Positions 29,528 to 44,433 of a stretch of 64,000 nt of DNA are shown in pieces (position 1 is the stretch's first letter; the number at the start of each line of letters is the position of its first letter). Source of the DNA: Deinococcus actinosclerus (GTDB taxonomy: Bacteria; Deinococcota; Deinococci; Deinococcales; Deinococcaceae); NCBI RefSeq assembly GCF_001507665.1, contig NZ_CP013910.1, positions 1,797,501-1,861,500 on the forward strand, given 5' to 3'. The notes below the pieces were generated by a model, which was given only the letters and a program-made list of their open reading frames with translations, had not been told where the DNA came from and searched no databases. Made by a program: the position numbers and the translations under genes.

Positions 29528-30388
29528 ATGACCGAGCGGCGAGTGGTGATCAGTGTGGACATGGAGGGCGTGACCGGAGTCTCGAGCTGGGTGCAGGTCA
29601 GCCCCCCGGAATTCGGCGGGCTGGTGAGCGGCGCGGAGTACGAACGCGCCCGCGAACGCATGACGCTGGAGGCGGCGGCCGCCGCGCAGGGCGCGCTGGA
29701 CGCCGGGGCGACCGACGTGCTCGTGAACGACAGTCACGACACCATGCGCAACCTGATCCCGGAACTGCTGCCCGACGGGGTGCGCTTCACGAGCGGCAAC
29801 GACAAGCCGCTGAGCATGGTGCAGGGCGTGCAGGAGCCCGGGGTGGTGGGGCTGCTGTTCGTGGGGTACCACGCGCGGGCCGGAAGTGTGCGCGGGCCGC
29901 TAGCGCACACCTGGAACGGTTTCGTGCGGGACGTGGTCGTGAACGGCGTGAGTACCGGCGAGTACGGCCTGAACGCCCTGCTGGCCGGGCATTACGGCGT
30001 GCCCGTGCTGTTCGCGTCCGGGGACGACGTGGCCATGAGCGAGATCACGGCGGAACTGGGGCCCGGGGTGGTCACGGTGCCCGTGAAGGAGGGCCTGAGT
30101 GCCTTCGCGGCGGCGCACCTGCACCCGCGCGAGGCGCAGCGCCGCATCCGGGACGGGGCGCGCCGGGCAGTGGAGGCGGCGGGCGACGCGGCGCCCTACG
30201 TGACCCGCTGGCCCGCGCACGCGCAGGTGAGTTTCAACCATCAGGCCCGCGCGGACGCCGGTGAGCGCGTGCCCGGCGTGACCCGCGTGGACGCCGTCAC
30301 GGTCGGCTGGCACAGCCCGGACGCGTACCATCTGTTCCAGACGTTCCGCATGCTCGCCAAGGTCGCCGAGGTCCGGCTGGACGGCTGA
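29528..30388 (+). CDS. M55 family D-aminopeptidase (DppA-like)
   Basis: A 286-residue zinc peptidase of the DppA type, which in Bacillus removes N-terminal D-amino acids from peptides and is thought to recycle cell-wall peptides. Family motifs are VVISVDMEGVTGV (Asp and Glu ligands at about 10-12), the VNDSHDTMRNLIPE segment, the VGYHARAG loop (His) and AHTWNG. There is no signal peptide, so it acts in the cytoplasm. The leaderless TAGGCT box fixes the start. It is divergent from map. Confidence 0.9.
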   Translation: MTERRVVISVDMEGVTGVSSWVQVSPPEFGGLVSGAEYERARERMTLEAAAAAQGALDAGATDVLVNDSHDTMRNLIPELLPDGVRFTSGNDKPLSMVQGVQEPGVVGLLFVGYHARAGSVRGPLAHTWNGFVRDVVVNGVSTGEYGLNALLAGHYGVPVLFASGDDVAMSEITAELGPGVVTVPVKEGLSAFAAAHLHPREAQRRIRDGARRAVEAAGDAAPYVTRWPAHAQVSFNHQARADAGERVPGVTRVDAVTVGWHSPDAYHLFQTFRMLAKVAEVRLDG

Positions 30389-30465
30389 CGGCCGCGGCGC
30401 TTTCATGAAGGCGTCCGGACCCAACCCGGACCGGGCCCGCAGGAAGGACGGCGACACTGCGGGAC

Positions 30466-30975
30466 ATGCCCCGTCCCCCGCGCCGTCCCCGCCCTGGCTA
30501 TCCGGCCGTGCCCCTGCTCCTGCTGCTCGTCGGGGCGGCCCTGCTGGGCTCCGGGGTGTGGCAGTCGGGGCAATCCCTGCGGGCGGCGCGCTGGCCGGTG
30601 GCGACCGGCACGGTCACGCGGGCGCAGGCCGTGCCGGGGGGCCGTTTCGCAGACCGGCGCGGCTGGCGGCCCGAGGTGAACTACACCTACCGCGCCAGTG
30701 GGCAGATGTACAGCGGCGAGCGACTGAACTTCTTCCGGCTGAACACCACGTCCCTGCGGGGCGCGCGGCGGGTGCTGGCGCAGTACCCGGTGGGGCAATC
30801 GGTGGCCGTGCACTACGATCCCCGGCAGCCGTCCCGGAGTGTGCTGCAGGTGGGCCTGGGCCTGTCCTGGCCGCTGTGGCTGCTGGGCGCGGCCTCGCTG
30901 GTGCTGGGCGGCGCGGTCCTGTGGGCCGGACGCGGCGGCGAACGGTGGGGCGGGCAGACGTGGCTGCCCAAGTGA
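30466..30975 (+). CDS. DUF3592 membrane protein
   Basis: A 169-residue protein with two membrane helices (VPLLLLLVGAALLGSGVW near 15-32; LSWPLWLLGAASLVLGGAVL near 133-152). Between them is a periplasmic or cytosolic beta domain carrying the DUF3592 pattern: W-x-x-A-T-G-T-V, YTYRASGQMYSGER, and YPVGQSVAVHYDPRQPSRSVL. Function unknown. A GACACT sequence 7 nt before ATG 30466 resembles the leaderless box with its first base changed. Confidence 0.85.
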   Translation: MPRPPRRPRPGYPAVPLLLLLVGAALLGSGVWQSGQSLRAARWPVATGTVTRAQAVPGGRFADRRGWRPEVNYTYRASGQMYSGERLNFFRLNTTSLRGARRVLAQYPVGQSVAVHYDPRQPSRSVLQVGLGLSWPLWLLGAASLVLGGAVLWAGRGGERWGGQTWLPK

Positions 30976-31025
30976 GAGACCAGCCCGCACTGGAAGTCCC
31001 GTCACGTTCTCACCGGCCCGGCTGC

Positions 31026-31031
31026 TACCCT
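31026..31031 (+). promoter_or_regulatory. -10 box of the 31038 gene (leaderless)
   Basis: TACCCT ends 6 nt before ATG 31038. Confidence 0.6.
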
Positions 31032-31037
31032 GCGCGC

Positions 31038-31481
31038 ATGATCCGGTTCCTTCCCCTGCTGGCCGCCCTGACCCTCTGTGCGCCTGCCTCCGCTGCCGTG
31101 GCGTGGGCCGGGGCGGACGCCACGACGGGCGGCTTCGGCGTGCACGCGGGCGCGGCGCTGCTGCCCATCCCGTTCGTCGGCACGGTGGGCCTCGAGGGCA
31201 GCGCCGAGCGGCCCTGGCGCGTCACGGACACCTCGGCGAACCGGGTGGCGCTGGGCCTGACGCTGCGGGACCTGAACATTCCCCTGTCGAAGGTGGACGC
31301 GTTCGCCACGCTGGGCGGGCAGGCCCTGCTGCCCTCCAGCGGTGGCACCACCGCCTACGCCCTGTACGGCGAGGCGGGCCTGCGCGGTCCGGTGTTCGGT
31401 CCGGCGGGCTGGCGCGCCTTCGTGCGCGGCACGAGTGCCGGGACCTTCGGGGCCGGACTGGGACTGGAACTGCGCTTCTGA
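31038..31481 (+). CDS. Secreted beta-rich protein, possible small outer-membrane barrel
   Basis: A 147-residue precursor with a signal peptide (MIRFLPLLAALTLCAPASA, cut near 19-20). The rest alternates hydrophobic and small or polar residues in strands (VGTVGLEGSAERPW, NRVALGLTLRDL, AYALYGEAGLRG, GTFGAGLGLELRF) and ends with an aromatic Phe, as in outer-membrane barrels. Similar small proteins occur in deinococcal genomes from memory, without known function. Leaderless TACCCT box. A 14-bp hairpin follows. Confidence 0.7.
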   Translation: MIRFLPLLAALTLCAPASAAVAWAGADATTGGFGVHAGAALLPIPFVGTVGLEGSAERPWRVTDTSANRVALGLTLRDLNIPLSKVDAFATLGGQALLPSSGGTTAYALYGEAGLRGPVFGPAGWRAFVRGTSAGTFGAGLGLELRF

Positions 31482-31494
31482 CGAGACAAACAAG

Positions 31495-31531
31495 GGAGGC
31501 GGCGCGCCAGTCCATACGGCGCGCCGCCTCC
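31495..31531. terminator. Bidirectional terminator between convergent genes
   Basis: A 14-bp perfect stem GGAGGCGGCGCGCC (31495-31508) with its complement (31518-31531), 9-nt loop. On the minus strand it is followed by CTTGTTTG. Confidence 0.75.
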
Positions 31532-31541
31532 GCTTGTGGGG

Positions 31542-31748
31542 TTATCCGTCGTTGGTGTTGTCGTTCTCGGGGTCCATCTGGCGGTTGGGTTCGCCGTGTT
31601 CCACGCCGATGTCGGGGTTGCCGGGGCTGTCCTGCACCACGCCACGGTCGTCGTAGTCGGCGGGAATGTGGCGCAGGCTCTCGGCGTCACTGTGGTCGTG
31701 CTGGGGTTCGTCGCGGGTTTCGTCGCTGGTGTGTCCGGTGCCGGTCAT
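31542..31748 (-). CDS. Small acidic, probably disordered protein
   Basis: A 68-residue hydrophilic protein (MTGTGHTSDETRDEPQHDHS at the start; ends DPENDNTNDG) rich in Asp, Glu, His and Asn and without hydrophobic core. ATG 31748 is fixed by TACGCT 7 nt upstream. Such highly charged small proteins resemble hydrophilin-like desiccation proteins in composition, but I see no defining LEA motif, so that is only a possibility. Confidence 0.65.
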   Translation of the reverse strand: MTGTGHTSDETRDEPQHDHSDAESLRHIPADYDDRGVVQDSPGNPDIGVEHGEPNRQMDPENDNTNDG

Positions 31749-31755
31749 GGGGCAC

Positions 31756-31761
31756 AGCGTA
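31756..31761 (-). promoter_or_regulatory. -10 box of the small acidic protein gene (leaderless)
   Basis: TACGCT on the minus strand ends 7 nt before ATG 31748. Confidence 0.6.
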
Positions 31762-31938
31762 GGGGCGTGCAGGTCGGGCTGCGTGTGGGGTGGGTCAAGG
31801 GGGCTTGATCCGGCGTGGAACGCTTCCAGAAGGAGAGGCACGGACCGTGTCGGCCCCTGGTGAGAAATTGAGCGTCCTGCCCGATATTTTCAGCCCAGCC
31901 GGACCGGAGGTCGTGACCTCGACCTCACCCCCGTTCCG

Positions 31939-31960
31939 GTGTGGAAGCGCTACAATTTCC
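31939..31960 (+). promoter_or_regulatory. pulA promoter with LacI-type operator candidate
   Basis: TACAAT (31951-31956) lies 10 nt before the pulA ATG. Overlapping it is GTGGAAGCGCTACAATTTCC, whose AAGCGCT core (31945-31951) is the usual centre of LacI-family operators. Control by a maltodextrin-responsive LacI/MalR-like repressor is inferred. Confidence 0.45.
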
Positions 31961-31966
31961 ATACCA

Positions 31967-35671
<3,705 letters not shown>

Positions 35672-35684
35672 GTTACCTTCAGCA

Positions 35685-35725
35685 GGAGGGCCGCTGCGTG
35701 AACAACGCGGCGGCCCCCTCCGTTT
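35685..35725 (+). terminator. Terminator of pulA
   Basis: GGAGGGCCGCTGCG (35685-35698) pairs with the segment 35706-35721 with one two-base bulge, then GTTTCAT. Begins 14 nt after the stop. Confidence 0.65.
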
Positions 35726-35737
35726 CATCCCCTCGCG

Positions 35738-35743
35738 TACACT
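35738..35743 (+). promoter_or_regulatory. -10 box of the 35756 gene
   Basis: TACACT, 12 nt before ATG 35756; the predicted transcript would have a leader of only a few bases. Confidence 0.5.
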
Positions 35744-35755
35744 GGACGTCCACTC

Positions 35756-36061
35756 ATGCAGACCATCGAGAACCAGACCTTCACCAAGAAACGCATCGAA
35801 CTGGACGGCACCCAGTTCCAGAACTGCACGTTCGTCGAATGCCTCCTCGTGTACAAGGGCACGGACGGCACCGCCATGAACGGCTGCCAGCTCGACAACA
35901 CCGGCTTCGCGTTCGAGGGGAACGCCGCGAAGACCATCGAACTGCTCGCCGCGATGCACAGGGGCGGCTTTCAGGAGCTCGTGGAGGCGACCATCGCCAC
36001 CATCCGCGGTGAGGAAGTCCAGCAGCCCGGCGCCCAGCAACCCGGCACCGCCCAGGCTTAA
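35756..36061 (+). CDS. Conserved hypothetical protein with a pentapeptide-like N-terminal half
   Basis: A 101-residue protein. Its first half (IELDGTQFQNCTFVECLLVYKG and MNGCQLDNTGFAFEGNAA) has the alternating polar/hydrophobic spacing of one or two pentapeptide-like coils. The second half (TIELLAAMHRGGFQELVEATIATIRG) is an amphipathic helix region, with a Gln/Pro-rich tail. Function not known. No signal peptide or membrane segment. It stands alone between two terminators. Confidence 0.7.
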   Translation: MQTIENQTFTKKRIELDGTQFQNCTFVECLLVYKGTDGTAMNGCQLDNTGFAFEGNAAKTIELLAAMHRGGFQELVEATIATIRGEEVQQPGAQQPGTAQA

Positions 36062-36074
36062 AGTCCACGTTCAG

Positions 36075-36110
36075 GGGGCGGCTTCTCAGTTGGGGGCCGC
36101 CCCTTTCTGT
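36075..36110 (+). terminator. Terminator after the 35756 gene
   Basis: GGGGCGGC (36075-36082) pairs with GCCGCCCC (36096-36103), followed by TTTCTGTT. Confidence 0.75.
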
Positions 36111-36116
36111 TGGCGG

Positions 36117-36122
36117 TATGCT
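36117..36122 (+). promoter_or_regulatory. -10 box of the nucleoside hydrolase gene (leaderless)
   Basis: TATGCT ends 7 nt before GTG 36130. The ATG inside the box is therefore not the start codon. Confidence 0.6.
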
Positions 36123-36129
36123 GCCGCGC

Positions 36130-37080
36130 GTGACCCAGTTCCCGCTGCCCGTGATTCTCGATGGTGACCCTGGCCTGGACGACGCCGTGGCGTGGCTGCT
36201 CGCGCTGGGCAGCCCGGAGGACCTGCGGGTGCTGGGCGTGACGACCGTGCACGGCAACGTCTCGCTGGACCGCACGACCCGCAACGCCGGGGTGACGCTG
36301 GCCCTGGCGGGCGCGGCGGCGGACGGGGTGGGCGTGTACGTGGGCGCGGACCGCCCGCTCGTGCGCCCGGCGCTGACGGCAGCGGCCGTGCACGGCGAGT
36401 CGGGCCTGCCCGCCGGGGGCCTGCCGGACCCGGCCCGCGAGCCGGAGGCCGCGCACGCCGTGGATTTCATCATCCGCACCGTGCGCGCCATGCCGGGCGA
36501 GGTGACCCTGATCCCCACCGGCCCGCTGACGAACGTGGCGCTGGCGCTGCGGCTGGCGCCGGACATCGCCCCGCTGATCCGCGAGATCGTGTGGATGGGC
36601 GGCAGCACCGCGCAGGGCAACCGCACGCCCGCCGCCGAGTTCAACGCGCTGGCCGACCCGCACGCCGCGCACGTCGTGTTCGGGAGCGGGGTGCCGCTGC
36701 GGATGGTGGGTCTGAACGTGACCATGCAGGCGGTCGCGGGGCCGGACCGCATCGCGGCGCTGCGCGCCCTGGGGACCCGCGCGGGGGCCGCCTGCGCCGA
36801 GCTGCTCACCTTCTACGCGGACGTGTACCGCCGCCGCTACGGCCTGGACGGCGGGGCGCTGCACGACCCGCTGGCGGTGGCCGCCGCGATCCGCCCGGAG
36901 CTACTGGACTGGCAGGCCATGCCCGTCAGCGTGGAGACCACCGAGGGCCTGAACGTGGGGCGCACCGTCTGCGACCTGTACGGCGTGACCGGGCAGACCC
37001 CGAACGCGCAGGTGGCCGTGGGCGTCCGGGACGCCGAGTTCTTCGACCTGCTGCTGGCACGGGTGGGCCGCCTGCCCTGA
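36130..37080 (+). CDS. Inosine/uridine-preferring nucleoside hydrolase
   Basis: A 316-residue enzyme that hydrolyses the N-glycosidic bond of ribonucleosides for salvage. The calcium-binding signature VILDGDPGLDDAVA lies at the N terminus (about 8-21). LIPTGPLTNVALAL (about 135), VWMGGSTAQGNRTPAAEFN and the C-terminal LHDPLAVAAAI with the active-site His-Asp pair follow in family order. Start GTG 36130 was chosen from the leaderless box; the upstream ATG at 36118 lies inside the -10. Confidence 0.93.
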   Translation: MTQFPLPVILDGDPGLDDAVAWLLALGSPEDLRVLGVTTVHGNVSLDRTTRNAGVTLALAGAAADGVGVYVGADRPLVRPALTAAAVHGESGLPAGGLPDPAREPEAAHAVDFIIRTVRAMPGEVTLIPTGPLTNVALALRLAPDIAPLIREIVWMGGSTAQGNRTPAAEFNALADPHAAHVVFGSGVPLRMVGLNVTMQAVAGPDRIAALRALGTRAGAACAELLTFYADVYRRRYGLDGGALHDPLAVAAAIRPELLDWQAMPVSVETTEGLNVGRTVCDLYGVTGQTPNAQVAVGVRDAEFFDLLLARVGRLP

Positions 37081-37082
37081 GG

Positions 37083-37556
37083 TCAGTGCCGGATGACGCA
37101 CTGGAGGGATTCCTCGTCGGGTGTCAGGGGTTGGAAGCGCGGCAGGAACAGCTCGAAGGTGGCGGGCGCGACGAAATGTGCGCCCGCCTGTTCGTTGCGC
37201 GCTGCGATCCGTTCCCGCGCGGTGGCCGGGTCGAAGGGCAGGACGTGCAGGGTGAGGGGCACGCCGAGCGCGGCGGCCTGCGCGCGCAGCTCGTCGCGGC
37301 TGGCGCGGGTCCACAGGCCCTCGTCGAGGATGACCGGGACGCCCAGCGTGACGGCCCGCGTCCACTGCGCGAGCATGAGGGTCCGCACGCGGGCCAGCAG
37401 GGCCGGGTATTCGGCGGCGGGCGGGTCGGCGCCGTACAGGGCGGTCATCCACTCGTCGGGCGTGAAGCGCAGCGCGCCCAGATCGCGTTCCAGCATGCGG
37501 GCCCGCGTCGTCTTGCCGCTGCCGATGAAGCCGTGCAGAGCGTGAATGGCACTCAC
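37083..37556 (-). CDS. P-loop kinase-like ATP-binding protein
   Basis: A 157-residue AAA_33-type P-loop protein. Walker A is HGFIGSGKTTRARML (about 8-22), with Asp in RFTPDEWM and a lid region with RERIAARNEQAG. The size and motifs fit small kinases that phosphorylate a metabolite, or zeta-toxin-like proteins; no antitoxin is adjacent. It starts with GTG 37556, overlapping the stop of the JAMM protease gene (GTGA), so the two are made together. Confidence 0.8.
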   Translation of the reverse strand: MSAIHALHGFIGSGKTTRARMLERDLGALRFTPDEWMTALYGADPPAAEYPALLARVRTLMLAQWTRAVTLGVPVILDEGLWTRASRDELRAQAAALGVPLTLHVLPFDPATARERIAARNEQAGAHFVAPATFELFLPRFQPLTPDEESLQCVIRH

Positions 37557-37972
37557 TCCGGGCCGTCCGTGACGTGCAGCGCAACCTCGTGCGCTTCGGG
37601 GAGCAGGTAGGCGCGCAGCGTGCCGCCGCTCAGGTCGGCGATCAGGTACGGCACGTCGTACGCGGCCAGCCGGGTGTCGGTGCGGCTGGGCCGGTCCGGG
37701 CCGCGCGGGTGGCTGTGGTACAGCCCCACGAGGTCCAACTCCTCGGCGCGCATGGCCTTCAGGGCGCGCAGCAGGTACGTGGGGTCGGCGAGGTACTCGC
37801 GGGTGGGGTCTGGCGCGATGTTCGGCAGGGGGTACAGCGTGTGCACGCACCAGGTTTCGCCGCGCAGGACGCCGCCCAGCGCGCCCACGACCTCGTGGTG
37901 GGGGTGGGTGCGGGCGTGCTGCCAGAGGGCCGCGTGCAGCGCGGCGGGAAGGTGCAGGGGCACGCCGGGCAT
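37553..37972 (-). CDS. JAMM/MPN+ metalloprotease (Prok-JAB)
   Basis: A 139-residue zinc isopeptidase-type protein. The JAMM signature is complete: Glu in [10 protein letters not shown] (about 24-33), then [14 protein letters not shown], giving H-x-H-x7-S-x2-D. Its D. radiodurans counterpart, from memory, cleaves fusions of ubiquitin-like MoaD/ThiS-type proteins and is linked to sulfur carrier maturation. ATG 37972 was chosen; a longer frame upstream would run into the ftsK promoter. It overlaps the P-loop gene downstream, a pairing with no explanation I know. Confidence 0.87.
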   Translation of the reverse strand: MPGVPLHLPAALHAALWQHARTHPHHEVVGALGGVLRGETWCVHTLYPLPNIAPDPTREYLADPTYLLRALKAMRAEELDLVGLYHSHPRGPDRPSRTDTRLAAYDVPYLIADLSGGTLRAYLLPEAHEVALHVTDGPE

Positions 37973-38045
37973 TCTGCCATGACCCACGCCGGGGGTGTGA
38001 GGGTCGAAATGCCGTGCTGGTGCGGAATTGCGCGGCACTTTGGGG

Positions 38046-38051
38046 TACACT
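38046..38051 (+). promoter_or_regulatory. -10 box of ftsK (leaderless)
   Basis: TACACT ends 7 nt before ATG 38059. Confidence 0.65.
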
Positions 38052-38058
38052 GCCCGGC

Positions 38059-41436
<3,378 letters not shown>

Positions 41437-41596
41437 GCTCCGTGTCGGTCTTCGATCCGAGCGGCGGGTCCGCCCACCGGCGGGCCGGAGAGGGCACCTG
41501 ACCAGCTCTCCTCTGCCGGCAGGGGGCCGCAGCTGTACACATGGGCCGCACCGAACGATAAACAATTCAATAAGCTTGTGAATTACTCATGAGAAT
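41437..41596 (+). other. Spacer downstream of ftsK
   Basis: A G+C-rich first half with GGCGGGTCCGCCC hairpins gives way to AT-rich DNA (about 41555-41595: AACAATTCAATAAGC). I see no ORF with coding character. The real terminator lies 160 nt after the ftsK stop, so an unrecognised short RNA is possible. Confidence 0.35.
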
Positions 41597-41624
41597 GGCC
41601 CTAATTTCAGGGCTGTTTTCATTT
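41597..41624 (+). terminator. Intrinsic terminator between ftsK and the fasciclin gene
   Basis: GGCCCT (41597-41602) pairs with AGGGCT (41609-41614) over a 6-nt loop, then GTTTTCATTT. Confidence 0.75.
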
Positions 41625-41728
41625 AAGTGACCTGCAAGAATGCTTCCAAAAGTTGCTTTTCCCGCGCTGGTGGTGAAGATTGTTGGACGGTAACCCGCAG
41701 TTCAATACCCAATTCCCGAGGTGATCTC

Positions 41729-43399
41729 ATGAAGAAGCACACTGGTCTGCTCACCCTGAGCCTGATGCTCGCCACCCCCGCACTCGCTGGTGGGGCCGGC
41801 GCGCCCATGGCCCCCATGCCCGCCGCCGCCTGCAAGAGCATTGCGCAGATCGTCATGACCGACCCCAACTTCAGCACCCTGGCGACGGCCGTGGAAGCGG
41901 CCGGGCTCGGCCAGACGCTGATGGGCGGGCAGTACACGGTGTTCGCGCCCACGAACGCCGCCTTCGCCAAGCTGCCCAGCGACACGCTGGCCGCCGCGCT
42001 GAACGACCCCGCCATGCTGCGCTCCATCCTCCTGTACCACGTCGTGCCCGGGAAGGTCACGGCCAAGCAGGTCATGACCATGTCCTCCGCCAAGACGGCC
42101 CAGGGCGGCAGCGTCCTGATCAACGTGATGGGCGGCAAGGTCATGGTGGACAACGCCACGGTCACGAAGGCCGACGTGATGGCCTGTAACGGCGTCGTGC
42201 ACGTCGTGGATACCGTCCTGATGCCCGCCATGGCGGCTGCTACCCCCGCGCCCGTGACGGTCACCACACCCGCGCCGGCCCCGGCGCCCATGCCCGCTCC
42301 CGTCGCCACCGCGCCGGCCGCGACCGACATCATGTCGATTCCCGCCATGCCCGTGGGCATGACGACCACGACCACCACCACGACGACCACGACCACGGAC
42401 ACCGCCGCAACCACGACGACCGCCGCGACCGAGACGGCCGTCAGCAGCGATACGGTGTACGACCAGCTGGTGAGCGACGAGCGCTTCAGCACGCTGCGCG
42501 ACCTGCTCAGCGACGCCGGTCTGACCGACCTGCTCATCAACAACGAGTTCACGATCTTCGCGCCCACCAACGACGCCTTCGCGGCCGTGGATCCCGAGAC
42601 GCTCGCGGTGATCGCCAGCGATCCCGACACCCTCAAGGCTGTCCTGACCTACCACGTGGTGCAGGGCAAGGTCACCGGCGAGCAGGTGGCCGCCGCCACC
42701 CAGCTGCGCAGCGAGCAGGGCGCCAGCCTGAACTTCAAGCTGGACGGCTCGACCCAGATGGTCAACGAGGCCATGGTGGACGGCACGCCAGTGGAAGCCA
42801 GCAACGGCTACATCTACGCGATCAATCAGGTGCTCCTGCCCCCCGATCTGGTGCTGCCCACGCCCGCGGCCGACGCGGCTACCACGGACACGGCGACGAC
42901 GGACGCCGCCGCGACGACCGCGACCGGCACCACCGCCACGGTGACCGTCGTGACGCTCCCCGCCGCGCAGGCCGGGACGAACATCACCGAAGTGCTGGCG
43001 CAGCCCCAGTTCAGCACCCTGCTGAGCCTGGTGCAGAAGGCCGGTCTGGTCGACGCCCTGATGGCCGGTGACGTGACCATCTTCGCCCCCACCAACGACG
43101 CCTTCGCCAAGGTGCCCCAGGCGACCCTTGACATGCTGATGGCCGACAACGACAAGCTCAAGCAGGTCCTGCTGTTCCACGTGGTCACGGGTCGCGTGGT
43201 CGATGACGGCCTGAACGTGGCGCAGCTGCGCTCCATGGAGGGCAGCAGCATCGACCTGATGGCCGACGGCAGCAGCTACAAGGTGGGCGTGCGCAGCGGC
43301 GACGTCATCACCGGCGGCGTGGTCGCCAGCCGCTCCGATGCGGGCAACAGCGTGATCTACCCGATCGACAGCGTGCTCATTCCCCCCACCCTGAAGTAA
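41729..43399 (+). CDS. Secreted protein with three fasciclin (FAS1) domains
   Basis: A 556-residue exported adhesion-type protein. After a signal peptide (MKKHTGLLTLSLMLATPALA) come three FAS1 domains (about 36-175, 245-380, 425-556), each with the conserved FAPTNxAF and YHVV or FHVV boxes. The linker between domains 1 and 2 includes 12 consecutive Thr encoded by an ACC/ACG repeat (42361-42396) and Thr/Ala-rich stretches; a second Thr/Ala linker lies between domains 2 and 3. FAS1 proteins mediate cell-surface or matrix attachment. GAGGTGA lies 5 nt before ATG 41729. TTGGAC at 41683 with TACCC at 41706 is a possible promoter. Confidence 0.93.
   Translation: MKKHTGLLTLSLMLATPALAGGAGAPMAPMPAAACKSIAQIVMTDPNFSTLATAVEAAGLGQTLMGGQYTVFAPTNAAFAKLPSDTLAAALNDPAMLRSILLYHVVPGKVTAKQVMTMSSAKTAQGGSVLINVMGGKVMVDNATVTKADVMACNGVVHVVDTVLMPAMAAATPAPVTVTTPAPAPAPMPAPVATAPAATDIMSIPAMPVGMTTTTTTTTTTTTDTAATTTTAATETAVSSDTVYDQLVSDERFSTLRDLLSDAGLTDLLINNEFTIFAPTNDAFAAVDPETLAVIASDPDTLKAVLTYHVVQGKVTGEQVAAATQLRSEQGASLNFKLDGSTQMVNEAMVDGTPVEASNGYIYAINQVLLPPDLVLPTPAADAATTDTATTDAAATTATGTTATVTVVTLPAAQAGTNITEVLAQPQFSTLLSLVQKAGLVDALMAGDVTIFAPTNDAFAKVPQATLDMLMADNDKLKQVLLFHVVTGRVVDDGLNVAQLRSMEGSSIDLMADGSSYKVGVRSGDVITGGVVASRSDAGNSVIYPIDSVLIPPTLK
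42361..42420 (+). repeat. ACC/ACG trinucleotide repeat encoding a poly-Thr linker
   Basis: A run of Thr codons (mixed ACG and ACC) inside the fasciclin gene. Such repeats change length easily and would vary the spacing between FAS1 domains 1 and 2. Confidence 0.8.
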
Positions 43400-43412
43400 G
43401 CCTCCCCACGCA

Positions 43413-43449
43413 GGCCACGCTCCTCCCTGACCGGAGGGCGTGGCCTTCT
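43413..43449 (+). terminator. Terminator of the fasciclin gene
   Basis: GGCCACGCTCCTCC (43413-43426) pairs with GGAGGGCGTGGCC (43433-43445) with one bulged T, followed by TTCT. Confidence 0.75.
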
Positions 43450-43512
43450 GATACTGATATGGCCCGGGCACACGGCACGCGGCAGCTGGCCGCTCCCGTC
43501 AGGCCGCTGCGT

Positions 43513-44367
43513 TCAGGCGGTCTGCGCCTCCGGGTGGCTCCGCAGGAAGGCGGCCCAGGTGGCCGGGGTGCGCGGCTGGCGGGCCTCTTCCGTCCAGGCC
43601 CAGTACGGCGTGTAGAGGCTACGCGCGGTGACGATCTCGTCCCGGAAGATCTGGGCGCTCAGCCCGGTGCGCAGCAGTCCACTGGACTGGAAGCGGCCCA
43701 GCACGCCCGTCCGGTCGTAGGGAACGGCGCGCAGCGTGGCGTGCCACCCGTCGGCGCGGGCGTCCAGCAGGAGGTACTGGGCGCGCGGGTCGCCAGTGGC
43801 CGGGGAGCCGACCGCGCCGGTGTTCAGGATCAGGGTGCCGCGGTGGGCGTGCTGCACGGGCCGGTGGATGTGCGACCCGACGATCACGCCGTACTGCCCG
43901 CCGTCCGGGGCAGCCACCAGCCCGTCCAGCCGCGCCGGGTCGGTGCGGTCACTGAGGCTCTCGCGGTAGTGGTCGCGGGTGCCGTGCGCGATCTGCACGC
44001 GCGGCAGGCCCGGTTCGTCCAGGTCGACCGTCATGGGCCAGCTGGCGGGCACGTGCAGCAGCCCCGCGCGGTCGAGCTGCTCGGTGCTCCAGGCCGTCGC
44101 GCCCCAGAAGGGGTCGGCGTACCAGTCGGCGGGCAGGGCGTCGCTGCGGGCCTGCCACAGGCGCAGCAGGTCGTCGTGGTTGCCCAGCGTGAAGGTCACG
44201 TCGTCCCGGTCCAGCAGCGTCTGCATGACCTGTACGGAGTCCGGCCCGCGGTTCACGACGTCGCCGTTCACGATCAGCCGCCCGGCCCCCTGGGCCTGCG
44301 CGTCGCGCAGCACGGCCTCCAGGGCGTCGGCGTTCCCGTGAATGTCGGCCAGGACAGCAATCCTCAT
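43513..44367 (-). CDS. Calcineurin-like metallophosphoesterase
   Basis: A 284-residue cytoplasmic phosphoesterase. Metal motifs appear in order: RIAVLADIHGN (D-x-H at about 8-10), VNGDVVNRGP (GD, about 34), LGNHDDL (GNHD, about 62), IAHGTRDHYRES, and GSHIHRPV (H-x-H, about 165). YfcE and the diadenosine-tetraphosphatase-like groups share this layout; the substrate is unknown. The C-terminal 70 residues are extra to the core and contain Trp-rich sequence. TAGAAT lies 8 nt before ATG 44367. Confidence 0.88.
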   Translation of the reverse strand: MRIAVLADIHGNADALEAVLRDAQAQGAGRLIVNGDVVNRGPDSVQVMQTLLDRDDVTFTLGNHDDLLRLWQARSDALPADWYADPFWGATAWSTEQLDRAGLLHVPASWPMTVDLDEPGLPRVQIAHGTRDHYRESLSDRTDPARLDGLVAAPDGGQYGVIVGSHIHRPVQHAHRGTLILNTGAVGSPATGDPRAQYLLLDARADGWHATLRAVPYDRTGVLGRFQSSGLLRTGLSAQIFRDEIVTARSLYTPYWAWTEEARQPRTPATWAAFLRSHPEAQTA

Positions 44368-44375
44368 CGCGCGGC

Positions 44376-44381
44376 ATTCTA
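44376..44381 (-). promoter_or_regulatory. -10 box of the metallophosphoesterase gene (leaderless)
   Basis: TAGAAT on the minus strand ends 8 nt before ATG 44367. Confidence 0.65.
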
Positions 44382-44384
44382 GGT

Positions 44385-44423
44385 CAGAGTGGGCCGCGCC
44401 ACTGGAAGGCGCGGCCCACTCTG
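44385..44423 (-). terminator. Terminator of natAB
   Basis: A 16-bp perfect stem (44385-44400 with 44408-44423) and a 7-nt loop, 10 nt after the natB stop. There is no U-tract; it ends just before the next -10 box. Confidence 0.7.
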
Positions 44424-44433
44424 GCTGCGGGGG

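Noticed and set aside
37083..37556. Zeta-type toxin of a toxin-antitoxin pair
   Set aside because: P-loop features fit, but the overlapping partner is a JAMM protease, not an antitoxin, and no small antitoxin gene is adjacent.
41437..41728. A further gene between ftsK and the fasciclin gene
   Set aside because: No frame with coding character; the AT-rich part suits a promoter or terminator.
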